This document shows positions 24,403 to 39,000 of a stretch of DNA of 64,000 nt, in pieces. Position numbers and translations under genes: made by a program. The stretch comes from Taenia hydatigena (Eukaryota; Platyhelminthes; Cestoda; Cyclophyllidea; Taeniidae): NCBI GenBank assembly GCA_036345935.2, contig JADWOT020000009.1, forward strand, positions 6,715,381 to 6,779,380. Reading direction: 5' to 3'. Under the pieces are notes generated by a model. The model saw nothing but the letters and a program-made list of their open reading frames with translations, did not search any database and was not told the origin of the DNA. The number at the start of each line of letters is the position of its first letter. The first letter of the stretch is position 1.

Positions 24403-27400
24403 AGGTATATCTTAAGTGGGAATTTGTTTAACATACCGAAACACGGTTAGGCATTTATAAACTATCAAGACCATCCCATTTTAGCGACCATTCCTTGCTT
24501 GCCTTCGTAAAAACCGAATGTGAACCCTTATTGTTTCCCTGTTAGGCTCAATGCCAGTCGCTTCTTGCTGCATGAAGCGAACGCCACGCATAAGGGCCTA
24601 GTCCACTTGGTTCCAGAAGCTAAAACGGTCGGGTATGAAGAAAGTGGCCTGATGTTTTCACAACGATAGTACGGTTTATGCAAACTTTATCCTGATTTCG
24701 CACGGACAGTCGATTGAGAGACGCAATTTATACTCAGTCACCGGACTCAAAAGTTTCAGAGGGTGGTTTAAATTATTTACAATCTCAGCGCCCGATGCAA
24801 ACTTTTCCAACCTAGTCCGCGCCTTCTCCGTGTCTTAACCCAACCCTTTGCAGCGTCTCGGCTCGTTGACAAGCTCCACTGAATTATTTATTTTGTGCAA
24901 GCAAAAGGAACCTTACATGATGGGTTCAGAAGGCAAAAAAATGTACGCTTCTGTGTCTTATAAGGCACAGGAAAAAGCTGCCCATGTAAAAAGCATTTTA
25001 TTAGCCATTCAGCAATGCTGGTTTGCAATCTCATTAGCATGCCGACTTGGTTTTACCCATGATCTTGCGAAAATGAGTCAACAGGGAAGGTTATAGAGGT
25101 CCTCGTTTGGTGCACTTTTGGCTTCTCCCAAAGCCTGCAAAGTAAATTTACGACTCTAGCGACTCGATTGCTGCTTGCGATCTAGCCGTATTCCAGTCCG
25201 AAACCCCATAGCCCAATAACAGTCGCGATAAAGAGCATTCATTTATTAACTCGTAAGACGATCAAGCTACTTGAATAATCAGTCATCTGCTCCTGCTTGG
25301 AGCGTTTCATAGCCAAAAATTCTGTCCCCATTGTTAGCATACTCGAAGCGCCCAGGCAGCTGCTTTCTGCTAACTGTATCACTTAAACGAATATAACTTG
25401 AGAAAATGTTCCTTGCTGTTGTTGCTGTTAAAATACACTGAGTGACGCGGACAGCTGCTTTAAATAATTTGGAGTCTTACTATGGCCACAGAGTCACCAT
25501 CTGCAACGGCAGCAGTGACAACGGCTCGGGGAGTAGGCTTCATTCCGCACAATTCTACACCACGCTTACTCCAGATCCCAAAATGGACAAGATTGTTATT
25601 GGTCATTTAGCCATGTTAACTGTCGGACTGTTTTAATCCTTAATGCATTTTTTATAATCTGAATTGGTGTTATTTTAAATAAAAGGCAAAAATATGACAT
25701 TTTATCCCAACTAAACATGTCATACTTGCTTAAATTTGTAAAAATCCTCCCTTCCTTTCCACTCCACCCATCATGTGTAAAAATAGGCGGTTTTGTAGGC
25801 TAATGAAAGGAGTTTCGCCTCAGTGGTCGCGTGGAAACCTCTTCTCTTTTGTTACCTCTCCACCCTTCCATATCACTGCTGTCACCCTCACTTCCCGACC
25901 CCTTCGCAACTCAAGCAGTCGGTTTTGCTAAAATGCGGCGTATCTTTTCACCCTTGGTTGGATTTTAAGCGTCTTTCTAACTAGTCTTTAAAGTGTCTGC
26001 ATTAATGCCACATGAATGGCACCTCTTATTGTGGATGACAAGAGGATTGTAGATTTGCTTTGTCTCAAGAACTGGTACGTTGCCAAATTGTACTTCAGTT
26101 TGAACAAGTGTTAAAGTGGGTTGCAAAGGAAAAATCACAGTGCCTTTAAATGCTGCCAAGCGGATTCGCAACATTAAAAATACTACTTCATTTGATGCAC
26201 CTTTGTCGTTATTAAATTTAAATGATTGTATCCTTTAACCCTTGCATCGCATAAAGTTAGGCATGGTTTCTTTGATATAACCATCCACTTTTATCTGACA
26301 ATACAATGAGAAACAGTGGAGTGGTCGGTGTCAATGTAACATAATCAGGAGCAACATGCTTTGTAATTTGATAGCATAATTGACAACTTAGTAAGAAAAA
26401 CTGTTAAAATATTTGGAGAGAATGGTGTTGCAAATTGCAAGCTCATAAAAGGGTTTTTAACAGTACGATCACGGAACGTAACATGGAAGGACAGTGAACC
26501 TTCCATTTTCAAAGCTTGGACTGAATTTGGCAAAAATGTCCCTTCCCGCAATCTACCTGCACTTACATTTACTCAACCCTCTCATAGAGCATTTGGCAAA
26601 AGAGGAAAAAATGGGTAAAAGTGGACCAGCTGTCAAAAAGACGGTGTTTTCAATTAAAGACACTTCATTTAGAACCAATGAAAGGCGAGCATAAATCCGA
26701 CCTGGTCCCTTTTACGCCAACTCAAGAGGTGACTATCAAGTGGCGGTGGTGAGGGTGAGGGAAGGAAGGGAAGGAGCAAGCAGTAATTCTTATAAGATTT
26801 TCGCTTAAGTGTTTTTACGACGCTCACCCCATCGAAAGATCAAAGGAAAATTTTATGGCGCATTAAACACACTTTCTGTGGTGAAGGAACCTGCCCAAAG
26901 TTTGAGAAGACGTTTTAATGCATTTAGGTAAGTTCATTTCGTGCTGTCATAAACGCAAAAGTTGGCATAAAATTGAATAAGCTTAAAACATTTCTGCACA
27001 GAATTTGGACTTATATGGAGCTTTACTGACTACAGTGCAACACTTTAAAAATTCAAGAAGGGGAATGCCCAACTCCCTGTAAGTTGATCTACAAACATTC
27101 CTTTCACAAACGCATTCCGGTAAACGTTTAAGAAGCAACTTAGACAGAGGACAAGAGCGATTGCGATCTTAGATTACTCTTCATTACAAATTGATATCTC
27201 GGGTGCCAGGAGCTATTATGTTGTCCGCTTTAGCAGCAATGGCTATGGTTTGCTGGTCATCGCAAATTGCCCACCTCTGTTACCTGAAAGGCGGAGTCGT
27301 CTTCGATCTAGCAATTGACAAATTGACCTTTTTGAACTTTATTTAGTAAGATCAAAAGCTTAATGAATTATATAACCAGAGTTTGAAGTTTGCATCTTCA

Positions 27401-29560
27401 TCTATTTGATTTTCGGCAAAATTTGTTTTAATGAGTCTGGTTTCCCGCATTAAAGGTAGCACTGGCTTAGAAAACTTAATTCAAATTGCAAATCCTTAAC
27501 ACATAAAATAAAATCACGACTTTCGGGTTCTTAGGTTGGGTGAAACTTAGCACAAAATACTTATTTTATTTTACACATAATTGAAAACCTGCGTGAGAAA
27601 CAAGATCTCGTTCGGTGCATAACTGCATAAGGAAGACAACGCTCATCCGCCTTAATTTGTCCGCGATAGGCCTTGCAAATTGTCTTTCGGTTCAAGACTA
27701 TTTTTGCTAAAAAAAAATTCGAGAAGATGTGGTGTGTAGGGTCACAATGCCCGTTGAATGTGTGGAGCCCTCGGAAGCGCGATGAAAAAATATCCTTAAC
27801 TTCGAGGGTGCTATCCTCTCCTAGACCTTTACATATGTTCCTCTCCATTCCTAATAGAAAGACACCAAAGTTAATCAAAGGAGGTGCAGAAATTACAGCT
27901 ACTTAAGTGAATTTTAAAAAAGATGATGGATGTATTTCCAGTCCCCCCGGATTACGGATGCACGCAGATGATCAAGTGAATGGCATTACCCAGAGATTGG
28001 TAGGTTCTTTTTTACTAATGGCTTCATTTTACCAGCCCTTTTTGCAGTTGACTTAAAATGACCATCATTTCCTGTTCTGTAGTGCCAAAATGTTCCACAG
28101 TAAACCTGTCTAAATAAAGGGAACAGAAAAAGCATTATACCGTGGTCGCATAAAAGCCCTCGAGCATGGCACTGCAAAATTTGCGTCCGTGAAAGCGGAA
28201 TCGAACGCGAACCATTGCCCTCAATTATGTGATGCATGTACCTGAGTGATTACACGCTTGCGTTGCGTTGGTTTCACTGATCCACCGATATGCCTTGATG
28301 GCAGTAGTCTTCATCCACACAGTCTCCTCGAGTGCAGCAAGAATGCACAAATCTCTTTTAAAGCTTTACCCTATAAAGCAGTTTAAAAGGTCACCTTTTG
28401 AAGTGAAAGCTGCAACTTTCTAAACATGACTGATGTGTGTTGCCAACTTTATTTTATAAAACATTTTTGACCTGCTCACCGAAACCAATTCGCGTAGCGC
28501 ATTTTTTTCGCGACGTTTATCAAATGATTTGTGGGTTTGAGATGATAATTTTGATAAGCTACTTGCACATAATCATCGACATGCACTCAGTGGTCCACTT
28601 TAACTGCAAATTTGCTGGAAAAACGAGAAGGTGGGGAGAAAGCCGCATCAGTGTTTAATTAGCTGTTTGAGATCTCTCTTTGTGTGTTAATAATATGTAT
28701 TGACAGACATCCTGAATGGCTGTGGCTTTGTCCATCCCAAACTGCCCAAATTCTCAGGACTATGCCTGGCTAGAACTTTTGGATAAAAATTAGATATATT
28801 TTAGGTAGATACAGATAAGTGGGTTCATATTTCGTATTTTTGATACCTTCGAACCCATATTAGATTTATATGATTTATATGATATACTTTTCTCCCAAAT
28901 CGAGTAGCCATCACCTCGGAGGGGCGAGGGTCGTTGCCTTCGAAAGACTTCCCGATCGCTCAATGCAAACATAGCTGTCAGTTATAAGATGCGAATCCAA
29001 ACAATTCACCTCTTTCCGTTGTGCTACCAAATTCAGTCGCTGGGACACACATTGTTGACAACAGTATAGACCTGTTGGTGATGTCTTTCAAAGCACATTA
29101 CTTTATGAGAATGCTGTATCCTTAGAAAACAATGGTAGGCAATTATTGGTCACGTGATGATCAGCACAATAAATGAGTCTGTGCTAATTTAATGCTGCCA
29201 ACAGTTATGGCAGCATATAGCATAAACGCGTGCTACCAATACTATAACAGCCTTACGTCAGAACTAAGACATGAATAAAGTTGCTCCTTTTAACTCCCCA
29301 CTAGCATTAAGATTTAATCATTTTAATTAAAATGGGATTGCATAGCATTACTGTCTGCATTCCAACCAGTAAAAAGAACGCTTTGTCTGTACATATATCC
29401 ATAGCATATCTTTAAAGGTGTGGATGGAAACATTCTCAGGATGTACGATAAGATGCTCCGACTAGACGTCATACATAAATGTCATCTTTGTGTTTTCCTG
29501 ATTTCAACGCGCCAACTTTTTTTCCAACCTTACAGGCGCCACTTGTCTCTCTGCTCCTCT

Positions 29561-30095
29561 CACCCAAAACACCTAATTTATTCACTCCTTGGGATGAGGG
29601 AGAAAGCGCACGGAAAAAGATGGGAATGGGAAGGATGAGGACTAGGAGGAAGGAGAAGAGGAGGGGACGAGCAGCTCACGCGATGACAGCAGAGTTCAGA
29701 CGCAGGAGGAATGGAAGAGCAGAGGGGATTGGAGGAGGAGCGAGGCGTCGAGCTGTCTGCGATGCCGCGGGGATAAATTAAAGGGAAGTAGCTTCTATGA
29801 GCACCAGCTTTCACGAGGTGGTGATGGTGGTGCTGATGACAGCTGGGACTTTTCGCCCACTCCCTTTCTCGCGTGTCCACCAAGCTGTATCACCCTCACC
29901 TCGCCTCGCCTTTCCCTGCCTGCAGTGAAGTGGGCTGGGCTGAGCTGAGCTAAGTTGAGTGGATGGGGAGCGGGCGGGAGGGAGGGCGGGCGAACAGTCG
30001 GTCGCTCTGTCGACTCCGCTTACGCCTCTTAGCTCTGCACAAGCCAAAGCGCGATAAAGATGGGATGCAAGGCGCCCATTGAGAGTAGACAATTT
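29561..30095. other. GC- and purine-rich island in the gene-free interval
   Basis: From about 29,590 to 29,770 the plus strand is almost all G and A with GAGGA-type words. From 29,930 to 30,060 it is G-rich with GGGCGGG-like words, then CpG-containing sequence. It contrasts with the AT-rich flanks. Open frames on both strands are low-complexity Arg/Gly or Pro/Ser translations, so it is more likely regulatory or an unannotated promoter than coding. Confidence 0.4.
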
Positions 30096-33000
30096 GCAAT
30101 CTACTTAAAACTTTCTGAGGCGCTAAATTGTGCTTAGTCAGTTAACTCTGCACTGAATCGAATCTGCTTTAAATTTTTGGCAACTTTTAAAATGTTTAGA
30201 GATTGAACACCGAGTCTTTATGCATTGCAGTTGTGATGTTCGGCACTATTCGATTTTGTCATCATTGCTTACAAGAATAATTTTTCACTGAACTTTTGGT
30301 GTTATTAGCATCCTAGTTATAAATAACCAGATAAAAGTTCGCAAAGCCCACTTAACTTTTACCCCTTGTTGCAAATGTGGATCTCCTGCCTGACACAGGT
30401 TGCAGGATCGCTGATTGACTTGTATACGCAATGGCTTTGCTGCCTTGATATTTTAAGCACTTGTGCACAAAGATAAAGATGACATCTTAGGACACTCTAA
30501 AAAGCCATTTCATGGTTCGTACGTATCTAGTTGCTGTGCCGTTCAATCTCAAAGTGATCATTTACCCTACACCTCGTCCTGTTTTGATTGTGTCAGTCGT
30601 AGGTTCGTGGAGACGTGGGAGATAATAGCAATCACAAAGGTCTAACCATTGGTTGCATCTTTTCTTCAGATCGTAATGTTTCAAAATGTTTTAGTGTAAA
30701 AAACATGGACACAGTGGAAGTTATTTGGGGTACCAAGGGTTTTGGAGGGTGAAATTAACAGGGATCAGGTTATCAAAATATTCAGATCATGACACTTTGG
30801 ATCAGTGTTCTTATTTTCACCATGATTTTCATAATGGAGCATACAGTGCTTCCGAAACTATAAATCACGGTTTTGAGTCACACATTAATCTTTCAGTGTT
30901 CTGAGTGGGTTAAAAATCTAGTTGCATTTTGAATAATATCCACTAGCACAGCCAGCCTAATGAACCGAGACTCTGGCACGCCATCTAAACACCGCGTTTT
31001 TATAAGTGGAGTGGAGCGCCGTCACGCAAGTCAGACCCCACCTCATAAATTAGTTTAGTATTTTGGTGTACATCCTAATGGCTGGAGAAACGTGGTACGA
31101 GTAAACTATTCAATTGAAACACCGACTGTCCACTTTTTATTCTGGCAAATCTCATCACTGTATTCCGAGACTTTACTAAGGCTTGCGTCAGAATCAAGGC
31201 ATTGTGTCGTCAATTTTCGCCCTGTCCAAATACGGGCTGCAGGGCGCTTCTTCTAGAACTCACCATTAAAAAACAATTGAACAAGCCCTCAGGAACGCAT
31301 TTTGTCAATTTTAAATCGGGTATTTCAGAGAATCTGAAATGAGTAATGCGGTTACCTCGATCTATAACCCGTCTACTTTGGTGCATGGTTGGACGTGACG
31401 GAGGAGCAAAGAAGCGGAAGACGCGCCTATTCCAGCAGCACTTGTACGTCAGAGGGGTCGCATCTGCAGACTACAAGGGCAGTTTCAAAGGCAGGGCGTA
31501 CCGATAGGCCGACTCCGATCAAGACAGAAAATAGATAGATAAGTGTCTGCAAGACCAAAAAACAGCCAAAATCAGCCCCTTTGGCCATTTCAAAATGGAA
31601 CCTCTATTTAAAACCATCATTAGAAATAAATACGGTTCCATCTGGTGTGTCATTGAATTTCGTACTGCTCCCTTCTTCCCTTCCGCAATCTCACAAAGCA
31701 CTTCAGGACTCCAGACTTCTGAAAATTATGCAAAAGCTCTTTACCTCTGCTATTCTGTATGTTGGGTAAAGTTGCTGCAGCAATTTAATAAAAAGTTACT
31801 AGAGGCTTCTCTTGTGGACCAATAGGTAATGCGATAAAATTTTTTCTTCATGGCGTTGGCTGTTGCCAATAATGATTATTACACTCCATATAACAACATG
31901 CATTTTATAATTTGTAGAGCTAGGAATATGGTGTGTAGGGTAGTATTTGAGACTTCTGGTTCACTTGGGCGCCAAAACTTGCTTCTCTGTGCAGTTTCTG
32001 AAATGGAGTAGGAATTACGACTGATGGATGGGTCAGCATGAAAAAAAGAGAGCTGTTGTAAAGTAATATCAGAGGTTGAATTCGATCCTCATTCATCCTG
32101 TCAATCAGTCCATGCAACTCGTGGGAAGAGGTGATCGCACTCGGGTCCGCGGTCCGTATCTGGTCCAGCCCTCGGACAGTGTGCAGTGCAGCAGGCGCCT
32201 GTCGCATCGAACGCTCCTCCCAAAGCCTGTGAGAGAGAGAGCGAGCGAGAGAGAGGCGTATTCGCAAGGGTTTTGTGAAAATATCACATGGACATGCTCC
32301 ACCACTGATTAACCCCAAGCTACCACTCACCAAGCTAGGGGTACAGCATTAGTGTGTGCTGACCATTCACCCGAGAAAGCGGATAACCTTCGGTTGATGT
32401 GACTGTTACCATTCTTTTGAAAAAAAATGTCCTAATCACCATTATTATAGACATTGAAACAAGACGAATTGTGAAGAATTATGAAAGATTTTCACCTTTA
32501 AATCTAAAAGTTTGGAGTAGGCGTCAAACTCTACTTGATGCATCTCAAAAGCATGTCACAATGTGAGTAAATCGGTGGATTGAGTATTTTGCATAACAGG
32601 CACAAGGAAAGTAATTTCGTAATTAATTGCCATGTAAAGCTACTACTTCCAATCGTGCATTAGACTATTTCGAAACTACTCAAGTGCATGCTTCTGTTTT
32701 AGGCCGGGACGTCGCTATGAACCACTGAATTGTCCCTATTTCTCAGTTTTACTTTCGTTTTGCTTTATGGTTTCTTGAACCCTATGAATTTTTTTGAGGG
32801 TAGATTTAGTCAAAAAGGTTACCTTATGGGCTTAAACTTACTAACCCCTAAATATAGCCGATTTGTAGCTCGGAGCCTTAAAAGTTTTATTTATAGGCGG
32901 CAAAATTACCTACCGGAAATCCGTTATTTTAAAATTCTCCAAATTCTTTTTCATAGGCGATCATTTTCTTAACAGAGTTACCATGGTGTTCACGGGTTTA

Positions 33001-36000
33001 AGGGAAACAAGTAGGTGTGTAAACGATTTATAAATTTTGCTATGTAAAGTAAGGTGATCGCCGCAGTTGTTAGATAATTACTTAGGAAGGAAACATATCA
33101 CCTCTTAAACATGCTTGATTAGCAAAATTATGATAGAAAGGCACGAACTGGAGGAAGGTTGTTGTACTGATGAGTTTCCCAAATAACTAAGGTAGCAAGT
33201 GAAAAATAGCCCCTCATCCTGCAAGATCTAATCAGCGCACATCACGAATGTTTTTGAATAGGCTGGCATGGACAAATTAGAGGCTTATCTCCAGCTAATC
33301 ATGTCGCCAAAGCAAGTGCGTAAAAGCGGCTTCATGTCGTGCCCTGGGGTATTTGTGATTGCTTCAGTGGCTGGAGCAAAAAAAACGCCAGGTTTTGGCA
33401 AAAAAGTGGGGACAGGCATGCCAAAGCGACAGCAGCACCTGGCTCTCCCTTGTCTGGGCTGAGTGCTTAATTAGGCGGGCGGAGGCGCTGAGGTGCCGTC
33501 ATTGGCTGTGGCTGAACTCCCCTGTACCGTGCCTCTTTAACGAAACACTCGGGCAATCAGTCCTCTGTGATTTTGTCAAGGTGTGCGACGGCGTCACAAT
33601 GCTAACAACTCAAGACCATTAATTTGCCGCATTTAAGCACTAAGCTATGCTAGATCTGGGTGCCACCTGATGCCGCATTCAGTCATGTTAACGCCAAGAA
33701 GCTGAAATTTAATCACTAGCGCTCTATCAACATACCATTTTAAGTGCATGCCAAAACCCAAATTTAAATGGGCTTATTCACAAAATTTTACTGTGGAAAA
33801 TTTTCACTTGTTTGATTATGAGGGGAGAAATGCGAAGACTACAGTTGCATGACTCCTTTCATTTCTATTTCACAGGAAGTTTTTGCTATGTCCAATTCAT
33901 GGAATACCGTGTCCATTAAAAGTCCACTTAGGGTGAAGCTACGGTAAGCAGTGGAAAGGGCGGTTAATTTACAGGATGGCCGATAGCATGAGTGTGCTCT
34001 TCGCGCATTTACTTTGCCAAAAGAGGTAGTGGCAATAAAAAATCGCATGTGTCACGGGTCACAGGCAAAAAACCTGTTCGCACGTCCGCTAATTGAGAAG
34101 AGTGAAACAGACCAAGCCTAGGGACTAATTCCTTAAGCTCACCATAAAAAACTATCCAAATTTCTCGACTTGACTGTCTTGCCTGCTTTAACTCTCTAGG
34201 ATGCTCCCTGGCTTAAAAGCCATCGGAACAGACAGTATTGCAAAACCGACCTCTAGTCCACTAAGTTGTGAGGTTGTGAGTTCATTCACCAATCTTCAAA
34301 GCTTCTGTTGTTTTCTGATCTGGGTTTTGCCTCTCTTCGATTTATTTTTATGAAAGTCGGATACTAGTAATAAATTTCCAAGAAACGTTTTAGCAACAAA
34401 ACCCTGCTGAGTAGTCTTTTACCTACTTTTGGAAACTTACGCGAGATGCCCCACCTGGTAAAAGTTCATTGCCCTGCTTACGGCTCCGGGATGCCTTTGC
34501 TCACCCTCATATCTGATTAAATCAAAGGCCTGTAGAGTAGGTACAAGCCCTAAATATTAAAATCTGAACAAGATCAGTAGTTTCCAACTGAGTCCGTCTC
34601 TTACAATTTCCGCTAGGCCCTTAAGCCGCATTCGCGTAGCACCAAAATAACTTCTTTATGCGACTTACACAGAGCTGCTCACTTTCCAAGCACACCAAAG
34701 ACTTTCTCCCATTTTTAAGAAATTTTCTCACACCTTCGCCACTACATAGGTGTATTAAACATAATTATCTCCAACAAATGCAATTAAACATGGGATATAA
34801 ATATTCAACCTTGCACTTTTACAAACTCTGTAAACAGCCCAACTTCCTTTCAAAATAAATTCAACTTATAACATAAATCGTTATTCCTAGTACACCCGAA
34901 AGCAACTTTCAAAATAAAAAAGGTTGATTCTTAGCAGAGTTTAGCAGTGACTCCCAGAACTTAGGTGTTGGTTTTTACTTTAAGGCGTATGGTTTTAGAG
35001 TTTAGCCCAGCCTCAACATTGTTGGATGGTTAATGTCTAGATTTTTTAGTGAAATTGTAGTTATTTGATGAAATCGAACTGAGGTAGGTGCAAAGTATAC
35101 GCTTACATACAACAGTCTTGTTGAACTGAATTGATAACACGCAGGCATCCAAAATTCTTTTGTGTGTAGCACAGACTTATGCGAGTAACCTTTGTCAAAA
35201 TTACATTAGGAGCAAGAAGCTCATTTTGTCAAACTTTTGCCTATGGAGTGGGTGGAGGTGGCACTAAAAGCAAACCACTGTGTCATTCTTCAGACGTTTT
35301 TTTGTATCTCAGGAAAGTGGCCCGCTTCTATCAGTATCTTCAGAACCTGGCTACATACTCAACAATTAGCATGGAACAGTGAAAAAATGAAGCTCGAACT
35401 TTGCTGTTTAAGATGGTACTGATAAAGCTCCTCACATCGATGAAACATGTAAGGTACTAATTGCACCTCTATTTGTTTGGAATGCCAGAAGACCATCAAA
35501 CGTCATTCGAGGAAAGTAAATAAAATTCGATTGTAAAATACCACTAAGGCCAGATGGAAAATTATTCATCGAAGTGGTATGCGCTTTGTTTTGAGAATGC
35601 CATAGCGTCAACACTCGGAGCACTAAATCTAATGTTTAGTGCCTCTTGTAATGCTAAGTCCCACTAAATGACTATTCATTTTAATTAAGTCAGCGCGCGT
35701 TCGTTAATTAGGTGTACAGGTGCCAGTCCCATTTTCGCGCACCTTGTCATTCCTTGTAGACCTAATTCCACCCCTTTGAGAGGGATTTTGGTGGATGAGC
35801 TCACGCCTCCTCCTCCTCCTCCTTCTCCTTCTTTTCCTCCAAAAAGGTGGTAGTCTGGACACAGATCGCCCGTATCTGATAACGAGTTGCATCTTTGATA
35901 AGTAAAAGATGGTATGCACAGCACGTCGATTTGTTGGACTGGCTGCATGTTTTTTCTACGTTGACAGGGGTTTCATTCCAAATGACATATTTTCAAGCTC

Positions 36001-39000
36001 TTCCAAAAGCTAAGTAGCTAAATTTGTAACATTAACCGGGCACCATAAAGTCAATTATATGCTGTTAACAATGCGAATTGGTAAAATTGAGACAACCCGA
36101 GCTCCCTCTACTCAAATTATTAACAGATATCTGTTTGAGCTCAAAATTATTTGAAAGTATTTATGTTGAACTCTGCTGCATGGAAACAACCTCAAATTGC
36201 CAGGTGCGCTTAACAAAAAGTTGGCAGAATGAGGACAAGGGGGTACAATAAAGGCAATCAATCACTCAACTTAGTACAGTTTTCTCCCAGAGGGCGAGGG
36301 CACGGAATGGGGAGTGTGGTAGCAATACTGCTTCTCTCTCTCCTCCTGTATCAAAAAATCCTGTTGGTTGACGCTTAATGTATGGCATGAAGTACATCCG
36401 CATTTATACATCAAACACCATCTGACAGAGCCGATGAAAGCAAACCCCCACGTACACCGGCATTCGTCTGTGAAATTGGGCCCTGCCATGCGTCAATGGG
36501 AGAGAACAATAAATCTCACGAAATGGCTTCGGTCTTGCCTGTGCAATTATTTCAAACGTTCGAAAGTGCTCGAGCAGGGAACAAGGTCTAGTTAAATCGC
36601 TCAACTAAGACTATTCAGTGCAACTGCAGTCCTTCGTCGAACCGGATGCATGTAAATGAAGGCAATAAGCAAAGTCTACTCATGTGGCTGTGCCAAACGG
36701 GTAGTAAGAGTCCATCGTTTAGCTTAATGGTAAGAGGAAGAAGTAGTAGATACTATTGAAGTGAGCTCATGCCTGTCAAAAATTCATCGCTTTGGACGTT
36801 GATGCTAAAGTTGAATAAGAATTCTTAGTTGGTACGGCAGGTGTGCTCGTCTTCCTCAACGCTTCGGTCTATCGAAGGATACAATTAAAAATATGTAGAG
36901 GTAAATTTTCAATAATTTCGCATTACACGCCTACACTCCTTAAAACTAAGGCTGATACAAGCCACTATCGTTTAGCATAATTGACGCAGAATCGTTTAAA
37001 GCTAAAATGCTTCTAGTGCAGCCGTTTACGCTTTGCCACTGTAGTTGCTTGTCGACAGGTGTTCTCTCTCCCACTTGTTAGAAAATTAAAACTGACAAGT
37101 GGTTCCTTTCGAAGGCACCGTACAACTTAGACGGAAGTGGCAGGGGCTACCCAACAAATCGTAACCATGGCCAGAAATAGTATTCCCAAAGGGAACGAAG
37201 GCATCCTCTTGTGCAATTCCTGGAAGGCAGTTGAATGGGCGGCAAAAGCATGGGTACATTTGAGTGGGAATGCGGGCAAACCATACAAGCGTGTGCAGCA
37301 CAGCATTGACGTATGTGCTGCAGACACACTAATTCTCGGACGGAGAGGATGGGACAGGAGGAGGTGGAGGAAAGGATGCCCGTAGTGCGCGCGCGCTCGC
37401 GGAGAATTGCCCTCTCCGTCTGGCTTAGGGCACATCAGCGGGACCCACCGCAAACGCCATTTTTCATCACCCTTCACACACCCCAGTCAAAGTGCACATT
37501 TTTGCGACCAGTACCCGTTGTTGAGCGATTGATAAGAAAATATGTGAATCAGCCACTAGTAGCGAAAAGGGTAGACACCGAATGAACGTTGCTAGTTATG
37601 GGCTAGGCTTTGGTAGCCTAGCTGCATCCTAACTTTCTAAGGGTAACTTGTTTACACAACTCGATCAGCATCGGAAACAATCGGTTATCGCCATTTCATT
37701 CTAGTCAGTCTCATTCGTGATAATAGTTGTGGTTGTATTTACTGTCAGTTTGCTGTATTCAACACGCTGAGACGACACAGTTGCCAACTTCTTCATTTTG
37801 AGTTTAGAAAACACTTCGATTAAAATATGCTAATTAGGGGTGCCTTCCTTTGTCTAACTTCACTGTCAGGTAAATGCTAATCTGTTGACAGACTAGATTC
37901 ATCTAGTGTTCGAAATTGTGCAATTCTACATTTGTACATCTAAGGGGGTTAAAAGACCACGATGGCAAAATGTAGTCAGTTCAGACTGCCTAACACATTG
38001 AAAACATTTACCATGCTGTGTGCAAAACAAAAATAGAGAGGCAATTCGGTTTTATTAATGAGATTACAAGAATTATTATATTATTAGAAAAAGTTAAAAT
38101 GCTACATCATCGAGTCATAATGAATTTGTCACCACCATGGTAAGGTCATGGAAAAATTTAATCATTCAGACTGCTGCATCATTTTAGCATTTGAATGAGC
38201 CTACGCCTCGATTCGCGTGTTCTCGCACTCGAGCTTTTAGTTGGTATGGGCCAAAGCCCGTGATACGCATTTGACAAACTTAGCAACTTTTACATTCCAC
38301 GCATACTTATCCCCACTAGTGTTACACCGCAGCACCGATTTAGGGGGCCGGTCATGTGATGGCGGAGACTGGCCCATTAGTGTGGTCAAGGCGGCACATT
38401 AGTGCCTTTCGTGCGTAAACTCAATGGGCCTTCTTGCGAGCATCCTAATTCTCACAACACAGCATGCTGAAGGTGTCAATGCCTCTTGAAGAAATTGGAG
38501 GCTCAACCCAGACACACTAGACTCCGCTCCTTAATTACAAATACAAGCCATTCAAACGAGATTATGCCCACAAAGATTTAGATGATTATAAGAAACTATC
38601 GGAATCGCCACTGTAAAAGATTGCGCACTCATCCCGCTTGTATTTGACAGAGTAGTTGAAAGTAACATACTGATGAGGTCCGCCGAATGGTGACCGCGCT
38701 TTATGTGCATGCGGGTCTATCGCTAAGATGAGTACACATGTATCCTTTAGCAAAAATCAGCAAGGACTATAATGCTTTTGGGTTACATTTTCTACCACTG
38801 AGTGCCTTCATGATTTCGATAGCAATGTCTGCTTGCGGTGAGCTTTAATGAATTTCGTTCCTATAATAAAATTATTGCTTGAAAATTCCTCGTGTAAGTT
38901 TAACAATAAGTGAGTAGTCCTCCATGAAATGGAGAGTATTGTGAATATCACCTTGTAAGAGAGAATCTGAAGTATGTCGAATCCGCTGAACTTAGCAGCT

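Larger units (their letters stand above)
15998..29560. other. Gene-free interval, left half
   Basis: No convincing exon, RNA gene or transposon found. Open frames are short and lack family motifs. Visible features are C tracts (19,759-19,775 and 21,432-21,453), a GCT/GCC-rich patch near 19,465-19,500, a perfect 12-bp palindrome at 24,377-24,402 and a GC-rich patch with a Gli-type site near 23,400-23,600. The EXOC2 3' UTR must lie at the left edge, but I cannot place its end. Confidence 0.6.

Noticed and set aside
28189..28280. tRNA-like sequence on the minus strand (CACTCAGG ... GTTCGATTCC)
   Set aside because: A- and B-box-like words occur at tRNA-like spacing, but the T-stem does not pair and no cloverleaf can be drawn.
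31920..32333. 137-codon minus-strand open frame
   Set aside because: No recognised domain. It could be a fragment of an old repeat, but no second copy was seen in the window, so it is not called.
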